The notes: generated by a model from the sequence alone, not told the origin. Numbered from the stretch's first letter, positions 1 through 8,901 are shown. The stretch: DNA of 64,000 nt from Halothiobacillaceae bacterium (GCA_016938615.1 JAFGUH010000143.1:24298-88297), one strand, 5' to 3'. Numbers and translations: made by a program.

Positions 1-84
1 ACACCGTTGGAACGGCCTTTGCGCGATCTTGAGCATCAGGTGCATCGATGAAATGCCCGGACTCGCCTTTCGGGGCGGCACCCG

Positions 85-1362
85 CTAGCGCGAGCAGCCG
101 GGTGGTCGCTTTCCGGTGGGTTCCTCGTCGTGAAACGGATGGCAGCATCGCGGAATCAGTCGCAGGTCCGCGAGCACCGCCCGGATCAGCGAGCGGCGGG
201 TGGCCTCGGGATGCAGGGCGCGGTAGAGCATCGTCTTGAGCGTTACGAACGCGCCTAGCACAATGCCGCCGACTGCGAGCAGGCTGCCCAGCGCGAGGGT
301 GGATGTGCCCGAGAGCCCCTGGCCGACCGAGCAGCCCATCGCGATGATGCCGCCGCTGCCCATGAGCGCGCCCCCCAAGGTATAGGAGGCGAACTGCGAC
401 CGGCCAGTGAACCCCTGCCAGCGGAATCGTCGACGGGTCAGTGCCCAGCCGCCGGCCCCGAGGATTACGCCCGCCATCGCGACGAGTCCGAAAGTCAGCC
501 AGGCGACAGTCGGGTTACTAGCCAGGCGCCACGTTTCGGCCGCCGGCGCGACGAAGCTCAGCGATTGGCTGCCGGTGCCGGCCGGAGGCTCAAAGGCGAG
601 GCGCGCCTCGCTCATCAGTGCCTGCCCGCTCGGCGAGCCGGTCCAGAACCAGCCGGCGGCGATCACCAGACCGATGCCGACACCGCCGATCAGGTCCGAG
701 GGTCGCAGGCGCCGCGCCCCATCCATCCGCCCCAACCAGAGGATCAGGCCTGCGCTGGCCAGCAATGCCGTGACCAGTCGCCAGCCGGGCAGCGTCCCGG
801 CACCCGGGATGGCGTGGTTCGCAAGACCATGCAACAGGGCGCCCAGGTCCTGGTGCGCGACGTCGATCGACTCGAGGGTCAGTCCCGGCCAGGCAAGCGA
901 CTGGTCGATGAACCAGCGCAATGGTGGCCAGTAGAGCAGGGCGGCTGCGGTCAGGCCGACGACCGTGTAGGCCCACAGCGATTTCAGGTCGCCCTGGCCG
1001 ATGTTGACCAGGGTCTTGGTCGTGCAGCCACCGGCCAGCACCATCCCGATCCCGAACAGCAGGCCGCCGAGCGCGTAACGCAACCAGGGAAAGACCGGGG
1101 CGCGGTAGCCCACGCGAGACTGATCCAGTTCGAGGCCCGCGAAGAACTCCAGCAACGCCACGGCGAGGATGGCCACCGCGACCGACAGTAGCCAGGCGCG
1201 CATGCGGCCGAGATCCCCGGTCAGCACCCAATCGGAGACCGCGCCCATGTTGCAGTAGCGCGTGGCGGCGGCGATTGCACCGAAGGCGAGGCCAATGACC
1301 AGCGCGCCGGCGAGCAGCAACAGCCAGGGGTGAGCGATAAGCGAAGCGGTCATGGGGTCCAT
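85..1362 (-). CDS. YeeE/YedE-family thiosulfate (sulfur compound) permease
   Basis: An inner-membrane protein of about 425 residues built of many hydrophobic helices. It carries the family cysteine motifs: RYCNMGAVSDW (Cys37), GMVLAGGCTTKTL (Cys113) and GIIAMGCSVGQGLSG (Cys344). In the TsuA/YeeE family these cysteines line the path for thiosulfate, so uptake of thiosulfate or a related sulfur species is the likely role. The reading frame is open 50 codons further upstream, but that extension is a translated tandem DNA repeat (PLQCHPLPS-VAIDCHPLPP) and part of a decayed interspersed element. I therefore start at the methionine of MDPMTASLIAHP. The C-terminal tail is polar and cysteine-rich (RCCHPFHDEE). 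Confidence 0.85.
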   Translation of the reverse strand: MDPMTASLIAHPWLLLLAGALVIGLAFGAIAAATRYCNMGAVSDWVLTGDLGRMRAWLLSVAVAILAVALLEFFAGLELDQSRVGYRAPVFPWLRYALGGLLFGIGMVLAGGCTTKTLVNIGQGDLKSLWAYTVVGLTAAALLYWPPLRWFIDQSLAWPGLTLESIDVAHQDLGALLHGLANHAIPGAGTLPGWRLVTALLASAGLILWLGRMDGARRLRPSDLIGGVGIGLVIAAGWFWTGSPSGQALMSEARLAFEPPAGTGSQSLSFVAPAAETWRLASNPTVAWLTFGLVAMAGVILGAGGWALTRRRFRWQGFTGRSQFASYTLGGALMGSGGIIAMGCSVGQGLSGTSTLALGSLLAVGGIVLGAFVTLKTMLYRALHPEATRRSLIRAVLADLRLIPRCCHPFHDEEPTGKRPPGCSR

Positions 1363-1412
1363 GGGTGGCAATGGGTGGCAATCGATGGCAACGGATGGCA
1401 ATGGATGGCATT
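1362..1412. repeat. short imperfect tandem repeat at the 5' end of the permease gene
   Basis: About five imperfect copies of a roughly 10-base unit (GATGGCAATG / GGTGGCAATG) lie head to tail just upstream of the chosen permease start. Read on the minus strand they encode the CHPLP-type repeats of the unlikely N-terminal extension. Unit-number changes here could alter the leader of the gene. Confidence 0.6.
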
Positions 1413-1486
1413 GAAGCGGCTGTTCATGGTAAGGCGTTTGACTCGGTCTAGCGCGTCTCTGTCCCCAGAATCTGGTGATCGATCCA

Positions 1487-1715
1487 TAAGGGAAACACTG
1501 CACGAATGCCATTCCACCCTACCTGGGCGAGGATCGGGAACACGATGACGGTCAAGCCGGCAACCCCGCCGGGCGGGCCGCCAGGCGCCCATCTGCGGCA
1601 TCGCGGTGTTCGTCCGTAAACCCCGCCCTTCGGGTCGGCTCGCACCGATCCGGTTCAGCACTTGGCAATGACGACGGCCATTGCGCGGCGCACCGCCCCT
1701 GGAATCTGGATGCCT
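1487..1715 (-). repeat. decayed copy of the interspersed inverted-repeat element
   Basis: The left end GGGAAACACTGCACGAATG matches the terminal repeat of the other copies. Inside, CCCATCTGCGGCATCGCGG and GACGGCCATTGCGCGGCGCA align with the corresponding blocks of the copies at 58583-58836 (same orientation) and 8628-8901 (opposite orientation). The right terminal repeat is not recognisable, so the right edge is approximate. No coding capacity is seen. Confidence 0.55.
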
Positions 1716-1802
1716 GGCGACCCGCTGAGGGGGGGGTATTCGTGCGGGGGTTCCCCGAGGAAGGGCTGGGCTTGGACGGCAAGCCGGGCATCGCCTTACC
1801 CT

Positions 1803-1826
1803 TATTCGTTTCGTTTATTTCGAATA
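1803..1826. promoter_or_regulatory. AT-rich palindrome upstream of the quinone reductase gene
   Basis: TATTCG, 12 bases, CGAATA lies about 118 bp before the start codon at 1944, in an AT-rich island within otherwise GC-rich DNA. Its size and spacing would suit a dimeric transcription factor site (inference). No regulator gene is adjacent to suggest which family. Confidence 0.3.
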
Positions 1827-1943
1827 ATGCATGCGGTTTATTCCGATAGAGTCACCGTCTATTTGGTCCATACTCCCCGGCGATTCATCCCGACCGTGTC
1901 GAAACGGTTGCGGGACCCCCCGCCTTGATCTGGAGAGACGCCG

Positions 1944-2945
1944 ATGAGCCTGCTTGTCGACGGAATGTTGCACACCGACTGGTTCGAGTCGGAATCCGAG
2001 GGCGGCGAGTTCGTCCGCAAGGATTCCATGTTTCGCCACTGGATCACGCCCGATGGCTCGCCCGGACCGACGGGCGAGGGCGGGTTTCCCGCCGAGGCCG
2101 GGCGCTATCATCTCTACGTTTCCTACGCCTGTCCCTGGGCACATCGCACGCTGATCTTCCGGGCGCTCAAGGGACTCGAGGATCTGATCAGTGTCGACGT
2201 GGTTCACCCGTACATGCGGGCCGAAGGGTGGCATTTCGGTGAGTTTCCCGGCGCCACGCCCGACAGCCAGATGGGCGCGCACCATCTCCACCAGCTCTAT
2301 ACCCGAGCCGACCCCGAGGTGAGCGGCATCGTCACCGTGCCGGTGCTCTGGGACAAAAAGCGTCAGACGATCGTGAACAACGAGTCCTCCGAGATCATCC
2401 GCATGTTCAATTCGGCCTTCGACGACCTCACCGGCAATCGGGACGATTACTACCCGGGCGCGTTGCGCGAAGCGATCGAGGAGATCAACGCGACCGTCTA
2501 CGAGCAGGTCAACAACGGGGTGTACCGGGCGGGGTTCGCCACAACCCAGGAGGCCTACGAAACCGCCTTCGACCGGCTGTTCGAAACGCTTGACGAACTG
2601 GAGCGCCGGCTGGCACGTCAGCGCTACCTGGTCGGCGAGCGGATCACGGAGGCCGATTGGCGCCTGTTCACCACGCTCGTGCGCTTCGACGCCGTCTACC
2701 ACGGGCACTTCAAGTGCAACCGTCACCGGCTGGTCGATTTTCCCAATCTCTGGGCCTTCACCCGCGAGCTCTACCAATGGCCGGGCGTGGCTGGGACCGT
2801 GCGCCTCGATCACATCAAGCACCACTATTACGTCAGCCACGATTGGATCAACCCTACCGGAATCGTGCCGCGTGGGCCGGCGATCGATTTCGGGCAGCCT
2901 CATCACCGTGGCATTCATCGCGATGAACGCGAGGTGCTCCTTTAG
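1944..2945 (+). CDS. yqjG: glutathionyl-hydroquinone reductase (YqjG/ECM4-type glutathione transferase)
   Basis: 333 residues, the usual length of the xi-class glutathione transferases that reduce glutathionyl-hydroquinones in the cytosol. The catalytic cysteine motif YVSYACPWAHR is present in the thioredoxin-fold half. NNESSEIIRMFN (glutathione contact region) and the C-terminal helical domain ending in HHYYVSHDWINPTGIVP are characteristic of the family. A ribosome site (GGAGAG) stands 8 bases before the ATG. The gene is apparently monocistronic, preceded by the AT-rich stretch with a palindrome. Confidence 0.9.
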   Translation: MSLLVDGMLHTDWFESESEGGEFVRKDSMFRHWITPDGSPGPTGEGGFPAEAGRYHLYVSYACPWAHRTLIFRALKGLEDLISVDVVHPYMRAEGWHFGEFPGATPDSQMGAHHLHQLYTRADPEVSGIVTVPVLWDKKRQTIVNNESSEIIRMFNSAFDDLTGNRDDYYPGALREAIEEINATVYEQVNNGVYRAGFATTQEAYETAFDRLFETLDELERRLARQRYLVGERITEADWRLFTTLVRFDAVYHGHFKCNRHRLVDFPNLWAFTRELYQWPGVAGTVRLDHIKHHYYVSHDWINPTGIVPRGPAIDFGQPHHRGIHRDEREVLL

Positions 2946-3140
2946 GCATCGAGCACCTTGATGGACGAAAGCTGGGGTGCGGGTTTTCCGAGCGAGCCCA
3001 TGATCGCCGCCGAAAAGCTTCATGGCGCACCGCTTCTCAGTCCGGTCGCCACGTCGATCGAGGCGATGCTGTGGCCTCGAAGGCGCGTTGCGGGCGGCCG
3101 CAAGGCTTTGTAGCATGACGATCTTTTGGATGACGGTTTC

Positions 3141-3791
3141 ATGACAGAACGACGTCTGCTTCTCGCCGCCGCCGCGGTGCTGGTCTGCTTCGGCCTCTTG
3201 CTGGCCGGCCTTGCCGTCACGCTACCCACGGCCCATGCCGAGCGGCTGTTCAGTGAGGAGGGCGTGTTCGAACGCCTCAGCTATTGGCTCTGGATCGGGC
3301 TTGCCGTGGCCGTGCTGTTCGCCCGTCCGATCGCCCTGACCCGGCGGGTGGGCATGGCGGTGATCGCCCTGGCGCTGGCCGCGCGCGAGGAGGGTTGGCA
3401 CAAGAAATTCACCGCCGACAGCCTGTTCAAGAGCGACTACTACCAGATGACCGACGTGCCGATCGCCGAGAAGGTGGTAGCCGGGGCCGTGGTGCTGGCA
3501 TTGACCGCGTTGCTCCTGTGGCTGCTGGCCATTGGTGGGCGACGGCTGTTTTGGGAGGGCGGCTGGCGCCGCCCCTGGGGCTGGGTGACATTGTTCGGCG
3601 TCTTTTTGTCGCCGGTGCTCAAGGTGTTCGACCGGGCGCCGTCGATACTCTCGCACCGGTTCGATATCGTGCTGCCGAACGCGAGCGACATGCTGCTGCA
3701 AGCCTTCGAGGAAGGTTTCGAGATGGCCCTGCCCGTGATCTTCCTGTTTGCCCTTGTGCTGTTTCTGCGCGAGCCGCAGCGGCCGCGGTGA
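3141..3791 (+). CDS. uncharacterised multi-pass membrane protein
   Basis: 216 residues with five or so hydrophobic segments: an N-terminal one (LLLAAAAVLVCFGLLLAGL), one after ERLSYWLWIG, and others near VVLALTALLLWLLAIGG, WVTLFGVFLSPVLKVF and ALPVIFLFALVLFL. Between them lie conserved-looking acidic/aromatic loops such as REEGWHKKFTADS and LQAFEEGFEMALP. I do not recognise a named family. A TTG start 15 bases upstream is possible; the ATG was preferred although neither has a strong ribosome site. No function is assigned. Confidence 0.7.
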   Translation: MTERRLLLAAAAVLVCFGLLLAGLAVTLPTAHAERLFSEEGVFERLSYWLWIGLAVAVLFARPIALTRRVGMAVIALALAAREEGWHKKFTADSLFKSDYYQMTDVPIAEKVVAGAVVLALTALLLWLLAIGGRRLFWEGGWRRPWGWVTLFGVFLSPVLKVFDRAPSILSHRFDIVLPNASDMLLQAFEEGFEMALPVIFLFALVLFLREPQRPR

Positions 3792-3917
3792 GCCACGGTC
3801 CGGTCGCCACTTCCACGCGATCCGAATGACCCCCAGCCGATGGGCGGGTGCTAAGCTCGGCTCAGTGGCCCATGCCGTCGCCGCGGGCCAAATGGAAAAT
3901 GGGTCAGGAGGTGCTCG

Positions 3918-6311
3918 ATGCGGTTTGTCCGGCGTTTTGCGGAACTGGGAATGGACGACGTCGCCACGGTTGGCGGCAAGAATGCGTCGCTGGGCGAGAT
4001 GGTGGCGAGGCTTTCCGAGCGTGGTGTGCGGGTGCCCGACGGGTTTGCGACCACGGCGGAGGCCTATCGGCACTACCTGCGCCACAACGATCTCGAATCC
4101 CGTATCCGGGAGGCGCTCGAGCCACTCGATACCGATGACGTCGCGTCCCTGGAGCGGGTTGGAGGACAGATCCGCGGCTGGATTGCAGAGGGCGAGATGC
4201 CGGCGGATCTGGTCGAGGAAATCACCAGCGGCTACCGGGAATTGGGCCGGGAGTACGGCGAGAACCCGGACGTGGCCGTGCGCAGTTCGGCCACTGCCGA
4301 GGATCTGCCCACCGCCTCGTTTGCCGGTCAGCAGGAGAGCTATCTCAACATCGTCGGCGAGCCGGCGCTCCTCGACAGCATCCGCCAGGTGTTCGCCTCT
4401 TTGTTCACCGACCGGGCCATTTCCTATCGGGTTCATCAGGGCTTCGATCACATGGCCGTGGCGCTGTCGGTCGGGGTGCAAAAGATGGTGCGCTCGGATC
4501 TCGCCGCCTCGGGGGTGATGTTCAGCATCGATACGGAGTCCGGATTTCGCGACGCGGTGTTCATCACCGCTGCCTACGGCTTGGGCGAAAACGTCGTCCA
4601 GGGCGCGGTCAACCCGGACGAGTTCTACGTCTTCAAGCCCAAGCTCGAGGGAGATTTCTGCCCGATCGTCTCGCGCCAGCTCGGCGAGAAGGCGATCCGC
4701 ATGGTCTACACCGACGAGGCGCGCCACGGGGCCTCGACCCGCAATGTCGACGTGCCCGAGACCGAGCGCAAGCGTTTCGCGATCACCGACGAGGAGGTCC
4801 TGACGCTGGCGCGTTTCGCCGTCGAGATCGAGAGACATTACAGCGAGCAGGCCGGCGAGTTCCGCCCCATGGACATCGAGTGGGCCAAGGACGGCGAGAG
4901 TGGCGCGCTGTTCATCCTGCAGGCTCGTCCGGAAACGGTGCACTCGCAGCGCGAGGCGGCCACGCACGCCACCTATCATCTCGAGGAACGCGGCGAGGTG
5001 CTGGTCGAGGGCAAGAGCGTCGGCGACCGAATCGCCGCCGGCCGGGCGCGGGTCGTCGTCTCCTCGGCACAGATGGACCGGATCAATCCCGGTGACGTGC
5101 TGGTCACGGACATGACCGATCCCGATTGGGAGCCGATCATGAAGCGCGCCGCGGCGATCGTCACCAATCGTGGCGGTCGGACCTGTCACGCCGCGATCAT
5201 CGCCCGTGAACTGGGCATTCCGGCGATCGTCGGTTGCGGGGATGCCACCGAACGGGTGCCCGACGGCGAGGAGGTCACGGTTTCCTGCGTGGACGGCAGC
5301 ACCGGCAACGTCTACCGCGGCATCCTGCCATTCACGGTGGAACGGCTGGACCTCTCGGATCGCCACCCGACCCGCACCGACCTGATGATCAACCTCGGAA
5401 ATCCCGAGCAGGCCTTCGCGCTTTCCTCGTTGCCGGCCGCCGGGGTGGGCCTCGCGCGGCTTGAGTTCATCATCAATAACCGCATTGGCGTCCACCCGCG
5501 CGCGCTACTCGAGTACGACACGCTCGACGCGAAGACCCGCGCGGAAATCGATCGTCACACTGCCGGCTACGATGACCGACGCGAGTACTACATCCAGACC
5601 CTCGCCGAGGGAGTGGGCACGATCGCGGCGGCCTTCTATCCGCGTCCGGTGATCGTGCGCCTGTCGGACTTCAAGTCCAACGAATACGCGATGATGATCG
5701 GCGGCGCGGGGTTCGAGCCGCACGAGGAAAATCCCATGCTCGGGTTCCGGGGCGCCTCGCGGTACTACGCCGAGTCGTTCGCCGAAGCGTTTACGCTTGA
5801 ATGCGAAGCGCTTCGGCGCGTGCGCGAACGCATGGGCCTGACCAACACCCGGGTGATGTTGCCGTTCGTGCGCAGTGTCGAGGAGGTCGATCGCGTGCTT
5901 GCCCTGATGGCGGCGGCGGGCCTCGAGCGCGGCCGGGAGGGGCTCAAGGTCTACCTGATGTGCGAAATCCCGGCCAATGCGCTGTTGGCCGACGAGTTCC
6001 TCGAGCACGTCGATGGCTTCTCCATCGGGTCCAATGACCTCACGCAGCTCACCTTGGGCGTCGACCGGGATTCCTCGCTGATCGAGGGGCTAGACGAACG
6101 CAACCCCGCGGTCCTCAAGCTGATGGGCATGGCGATCGACGCCTGCCGAGCCCAGGGCAAGTATGTCGGGATCTGCGGTCAGGCGCCGTCGGATTTCCCC
6201 GAGATCAGCCGCTGGTTGGTCGACCGGGGCATCTCCAGCCTGTCGCTCAACCCCGACAGCCTGTTGCCCATGCAGGAAACGGTGCTCGAGGCCGAAAAAG
6301 CGCAGCGATAA
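3918..6311 (+). CDS. ppsA: phosphoenolpyruvate synthase
   Basis: 797 residues, matching PEP synthases that convert pyruvate, ATP and water to PEP, AMP and phosphate for gluconeogenesis. The N-terminal ATP-grasp/PPDK domain starts with GGKNASLGEM and includes RSSATAEDLPTASFAGQQ. The swivelling phosphohistidine domain carries GGRTCHAAIIARELG with the phosphorylated histidine near residue 424. The C-terminal barrel has MLGFRGASRY, MLPFVRS and SIGSNDLTQLTLGVDRDS. A clear ribosome site (CAGGAGGTG) precedes the ATG. The PpsR regulatory kinase that often neighbours it is not visible here. Confidence 0.97.
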   Translation: MRFVRRFAELGMDDVATVGGKNASLGEMVARLSERGVRVPDGFATTAEAYRHYLRHNDLESRIREALEPLDTDDVASLERVGGQIRGWIAEGEMPADLVEEITSGYRELGREYGENPDVAVRSSATAEDLPTASFAGQQESYLNIVGEPALLDSIRQVFASLFTDRAISYRVHQGFDHMAVALSVGVQKMVRSDLAASGVMFSIDTESGFRDAVFITAAYGLGENVVQGAVNPDEFYVFKPKLEGDFCPIVSRQLGEKAIRMVYTDEARHGASTRNVDVPETERKRFAITDEEVLTLARFAVEIERHYSEQAGEFRPMDIEWAKDGESGALFILQARPETVHSQREAATHATYHLEERGEVLVEGKSVGDRIAAGRARVVVSSAQMDRINPGDVLVTDMTDPDWEPIMKRAAAIVTNRGGRTCHAAIIARELGIPAIVGCGDATERVPDGEEVTVSCVDGSTGNVYRGILPFTVERLDLSDRHPTRTDLMINLGNPEQAFALSSLPAAGVGLARLEFIINNRIGVHPRALLEYDTLDAKTRAEIDRHTAGYDDRREYYIQTLAEGVGTIAAAFYPRPVIVRLSDFKSNEYAMMIGGAGFEPHEENPMLGFRGASRYYAESFAEAFTLECEALRRVRERMGLTNTRVMLPFVRSVEEVDRVLALMAAAGLERGREGLKVYLMCEIPANALLADEFLEHVDGFSIGSNDLTQLTLGVDRDSSLIEGLDERNPAVLKLMGMAIDACRAQGKYVGICGQAPSDFPEISRWLVDRGISSLSLNPDSLLPMQETVLEAEKAQR

Positions 6312-6446
6312 AGACCCAGCGGGCAAGGCAGCGTAATCAGACCGGGCCGGTCCGATTTTGCTACGCTAGTAATCCACGCTGGTCATCGGGCCGGTGATGG
6401 CAACAAGCCAATCAGGGCGAGTGAACCAAGGGGAGAGACCAGATTG

Positions 6447-7559
6447 ATGGGCCTGTTCGGCAACAAGCGGAGCACGAACGACGTTCCATGCGAGGACATC
6501 GAGCGCGCGGTGGCGGCCGTCTCGGACCCCAACAGCGGGCAGACACTGGCCGAGTCCGGCGCAATCGAGCGTTTCGACTGCAAGGGCAAGACCTGCCAAG
6601 TCGACATCGTGCTGGACTACCCGCCGGGTGACTGGGAGGGCGAGCTGACCGATCGCATCCGCGAGGCGGTCGCTACGGTCGACGAGTCGGCCGAGGCCGA
6701 GATCACCGTCGCCTTCGTGGCGCCGGAGGGATCGGCCATGCACGGCAAACCGCTGCCCGGCGTGAAAAACGTCATTGCAGTCGCCTCGGGCAAGGGCGGT
6801 GTGGGCAAGTCGAGCACCAGCGTGAACCTCGCTCTGGCGCTGCTCGCCGACGGGGCGAGGGTCGGCCTGCTCGATGCCGATATTTACGGCCCCAGCCAGC
6901 CGCGGATGCTCGGCACCAGCGACAAGCCGCAGCAGGTTGGCGAGCGCTCTATGTCGCCGGTAATGGCCCACGGCCTGCAGACCATGTCGATCGGCTATCT
7001 GGTCGACGATGAGTCGGCCATGGTCTGGCGTGGCCCCATGGTCACTTCAGCGTTGATGCAATTGCTCAACGACACCCGCTGGGACCAACTGGACTACCTG
7101 ATCGTCGACATGCCGCCGGGCACCGGTGACGTACAACTTACCCTTGCGCAGAAAGTGCCGGTGGCGGGAAGCGTGATCGTCACCACGCCGCAGGAAATCG
7201 CAACGCTGGATGCACGCAAGGCGATCAACATGTTCAACAAGGTCCAGGTGCCGATCCTGGGCGTGATCGAGAACATGGCGACCCACGTTTGCTCGAACTG
7301 TGGCCATGTCGAGGCCGTTTTCGGCGAGGGGGGTGGCGCGGCGATCGCCGCGCAGTACGACACCGAGCTTTTGGGGCAACTGCCGCTCAACCTGCGGATC
7401 CGCGAGGACCTTGACGCCGGCACGCCCACGGTGGCCAAGGACCCCGATGGGGCGCTGGCACACAGCTATCGCCAGGCCGCGCGCCGCCTTGCCGCCGGGC
7501 TCGGTCGGGCGGTGCGCTCGGAGGGCCAGTCCGGACCGGAAATCGTGATCGAGGAGTAA
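6447..7559 (+). CDS. apbC: Mrp/ApbC-family iron-sulfur cluster carrier ATPase
   Basis: 370 residues. An N-terminal MIP18/DUF59 domain (about residues 10-90) is followed by a deviant Walker A P-loop GKGGVGKSS near residue 115, then DADIYGPSQPRMLG, DYLIVDMPPGTGD and the C-terminal CSNCGHVEAVFGEGGG with the CxxC that bridges a dimer-bound cluster. The family assembles and delivers Fe-S clusters in the cytosol. The ATG at 6447 has an AGGGGAGAG ribosome site; an in-frame TTG just before it is less likely. The gene runs straight into the HAD gene with a 3-base gap, suggesting a two-gene operon. Confidence 0.95.
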   Translation: MGLFGNKRSTNDVPCEDIERAVAAVSDPNSGQTLAESGAIERFDCKGKTCQVDIVLDYPPGDWEGELTDRIREAVATVDESAEAEITVAFVAPEGSAMHGKPLPGVKNVIAVASGKGGVGKSSTSVNLALALLADGARVGLLDADIYGPSQPRMLGTSDKPQQVGERSMSPVMAHGLQTMSIGYLVDDESAMVWRGPMVTSALMQLLNDTRWDQLDYLIVDMPPGTGDVQLTLAQKVPVAGSVIVTTPQEIATLDARKAINMFNKVQVPILGVIENMATHVCSNCGHVEAVFGEGGGAAIAAQYDTELLGQLPLNLRIREDLDAGTPTVAKDPDGALAHSYRQAARRLAAGLGRAVRSEGQSGPEIVIEE

Positions 7560-7562
7560 TCG

Positions 7563-8033
7563 ATGCTGGAAATCACCGTCCCCAGTCGCGGAGTGTTGCA
7601 ACTCTCCCACTTGGTGCTCGACTACAACGGCACGCTTGCGCTTGACGGCGCACTGATCGACGGAGTGGGCGATCGGCTGCACGAGTTGGCCGGGCACCTC
7701 GATATTCATGTGATCACCGCCGATACTTATGGCGACGTTGCCGGTCGACTGGAAGGGCTGCCGGTGACGTTGTCGACTCTTTCCGATCACCTGCAGGATG
7801 AGGCCAAGCAACGCTATGTCCGGACACTTTCGGCGCGTGAATGCGTCACCATCGGAAATGGGCGAAACGACGCCTTGATGCTGGCCGAGGCCGTGCTCGG
7901 CTTGGGCGTGGTCCAGCCGGAGGGGTTGTCGCGGCACGCGCTGGATGCCTGTGACGTGGTCTGTCCCGATATCAACAGCGCCCTGGACCTGCTGCTAAAG
8001 CCCAAGCGTTTGATCGCCACCCTGCGCAATTGA
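7563..8033 (+). CDS. small HAD-superfamily protein, soluble P-type-ATPase-like
   Basis: 156 residues forming a bare HAD core. Motif I is LVLDYNGTLALDG: the nucleophile Asp20 is kept, but the usual second aspartate is replaced by Asn22. Motif II threonine is in HVITADTYG (Thr52), motif III lysine is near Lys82, and motif IV is IGNGRNDALMLAEA (Asp103). This DYNGT signature is that of the 'soluble P-type ATPase' HAD group (COG4087-like, from memory), whose substrate is unknown. With the general-acid aspartate absent, a standard phosphatase role is doubtful. It follows apbC at 3 bases with its own GAGGAG ribosome site. Confidence 0.75.
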   Translation: MLEITVPSRGVLQLSHLVLDYNGTLALDGALIDGVGDRLHELAGHLDIHVITADTYGDVAGRLEGLPVTLSTLSDHLQDEAKQRYVRTLSARECVTIGNGRNDALMLAEAVLGLGVVQPEGLSRHALDACDVVCPDINSALDLLLKPKRLIATLRN

Positions 8034-8110
8034 TCCACCCATCCATCCATCGAATCGACCGAACTCCCGGTATTTTTCAATTTTTAACAACATGTTAGGG
8101 AGGAATTATC

Positions 8111-8608
8111 ATGTCCAGCGTTACATTTAAGGGCAGCCCCGTCAGCGTCGCTGGTTCCCTGCCGTCGATCGGTGCCAAGGCCCCGGCCTTCACCCTCACC
8201 GCAAGCGACCTCGCGGACAAGGGCCTCGAGGCCTTCGCGGGCCAGAAGAAGGTGCTCAATATTTTCCCGAGTCTTGACACCGGGACCTGTGCCCAGTCGG
8301 TCCGCGAGTTCAACCGCCGGGCCAGCGAGCTTACCGACACGGCCGTGCTCTGCATCTCGATGGACCTGCCGTTCGCCCAGGGGCGTTTCTGCGGTGCCGA
8401 GGGCCTGGATCAGGTCGTGACCCTCTCCGCGTTCCGCCACCCGGGGTTCCTCGATGATTACGGCGTCCGGATCGCCGATGGTCCGTTGGCCGGGCTGGCC
8501 GCGCGTACGGTGATCGTGCTCGACGCGGACAACACCGTCCGCCACGTCGAGCAGGTTGGCGAGATCGCCGACGAGCCGGATTACGAGGCCGCCCTCAAGG
8601 CACTCTGA
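8111..8608 (+). CDS. tpx: thiol peroxidase (Tpx-type peroxiredoxin)
   Basis: 165 residues, full length for atypical 2-Cys Tpx enzymes, which reduce hydrogen and alkyl peroxides using thioredoxin. The peroxidatic cysteine is Cys60 in [17 protein letters not shown] and the resolving cysteine Cys94 in [10 protein letters not shown], in the spacing known for E. coli Tpx. The AT-rich leader contains AACATGTT and a strong GGGAGGAATT ribosome site. The gene ends 20 bases before an interspersed inverted-repeat element. Confidence 0.96.
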   Translation: MSSVTFKGSPVSVAGSLPSIGAKAPAFTLTASDLADKGLEAFAGQKKVLNIFPSLDTGTCAQSVREFNRRASELTDTAVLCISMDLPFAQGRFCGAEGLDQVVTLSAFRHPGFLDDYGVRIADGPLAGLAARTVIVLDADNTVRHVEQVGEIADEPDYEAALKAL

Positions 8609-8627
8609 TGCGGGAATCGGCGGTTCT

Positions 8628-8901
8628 CTAGGGAGCCTCTGCACGAATCGATAGTGTCTCTGCGGGACCGCCAAGGGTCCAGATGCAAGGCGTGGTGCGC
8701 GGTGAATGGCCGTCGCCATTCGCAAGCGCCGCAACGCCGCAGATGGTGCCTTGGCGGCCCGCCCGGGCGGGGCTCGCGGGTTTGCCCGCACTCGGCGTTG
8801 CCGTCTCTCGACGGGCAATGAGCCCGTCTTCGAGCCGGCGCCTTGATTGCGAACAAACCCGCGAGCCAGAGGCACCATCGATTCGTGCAGAGGCTCCCTA
8901 G
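8628..8901 (+). repeat. interspersed inverted-repeat element, long form (copy B)
   Basis: 274 bp bounded by CTAG on both sides. The terminal inverted repeat CTAGGGAGCCTCTGCACGAA is mirrored at the right end. Inside is a 14-bp perfect inverted repeat (8771-8784 with 8854-8867, GGCTCGCGGGTTTG) enclosing a smaller hairpin GACGGGC-AATGA-GCCCGTC (8810-8828). A further hairpin, GAATGGCCGTCGCCATTC, lies in the left half. Open frames through it are by-products of high GC. The closest relatives in the window are 38592-38881 (same orientation) and 58583-58836 (inverted). It lacks a transposase, so it is miniature and non-autonomous if mobile. Confidence 0.85.

Noticed and set aside
1..84. Another copy of the interspersed element at the window edge (GGAACGGCCTTTGCGCGATC)
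   Set aside because: It shares only a short TTTGCGCGA match with the terminal repeat and no further internal similarity.
3222..5495. Long minus-strand open frame across ppsA (757 codons)
   Set aside because: It is the antisense shadow of a strongly conserved plus-strand gene, with composition typical of high-GC shadows and no recognisable domains.
6338..6360. Possible terminator after ppsA (GACCGGGCCGGTCCGATTTT)
   Set aside because: The stem is only five pairs with a three-base loop and a weak T-run, so support is insufficient.
8683..8901. Short peptides encoded within the interspersed element
   Set aside because: The frames are not preserved between copies, while the inverted repeats are, so the element is treated as non-coding.
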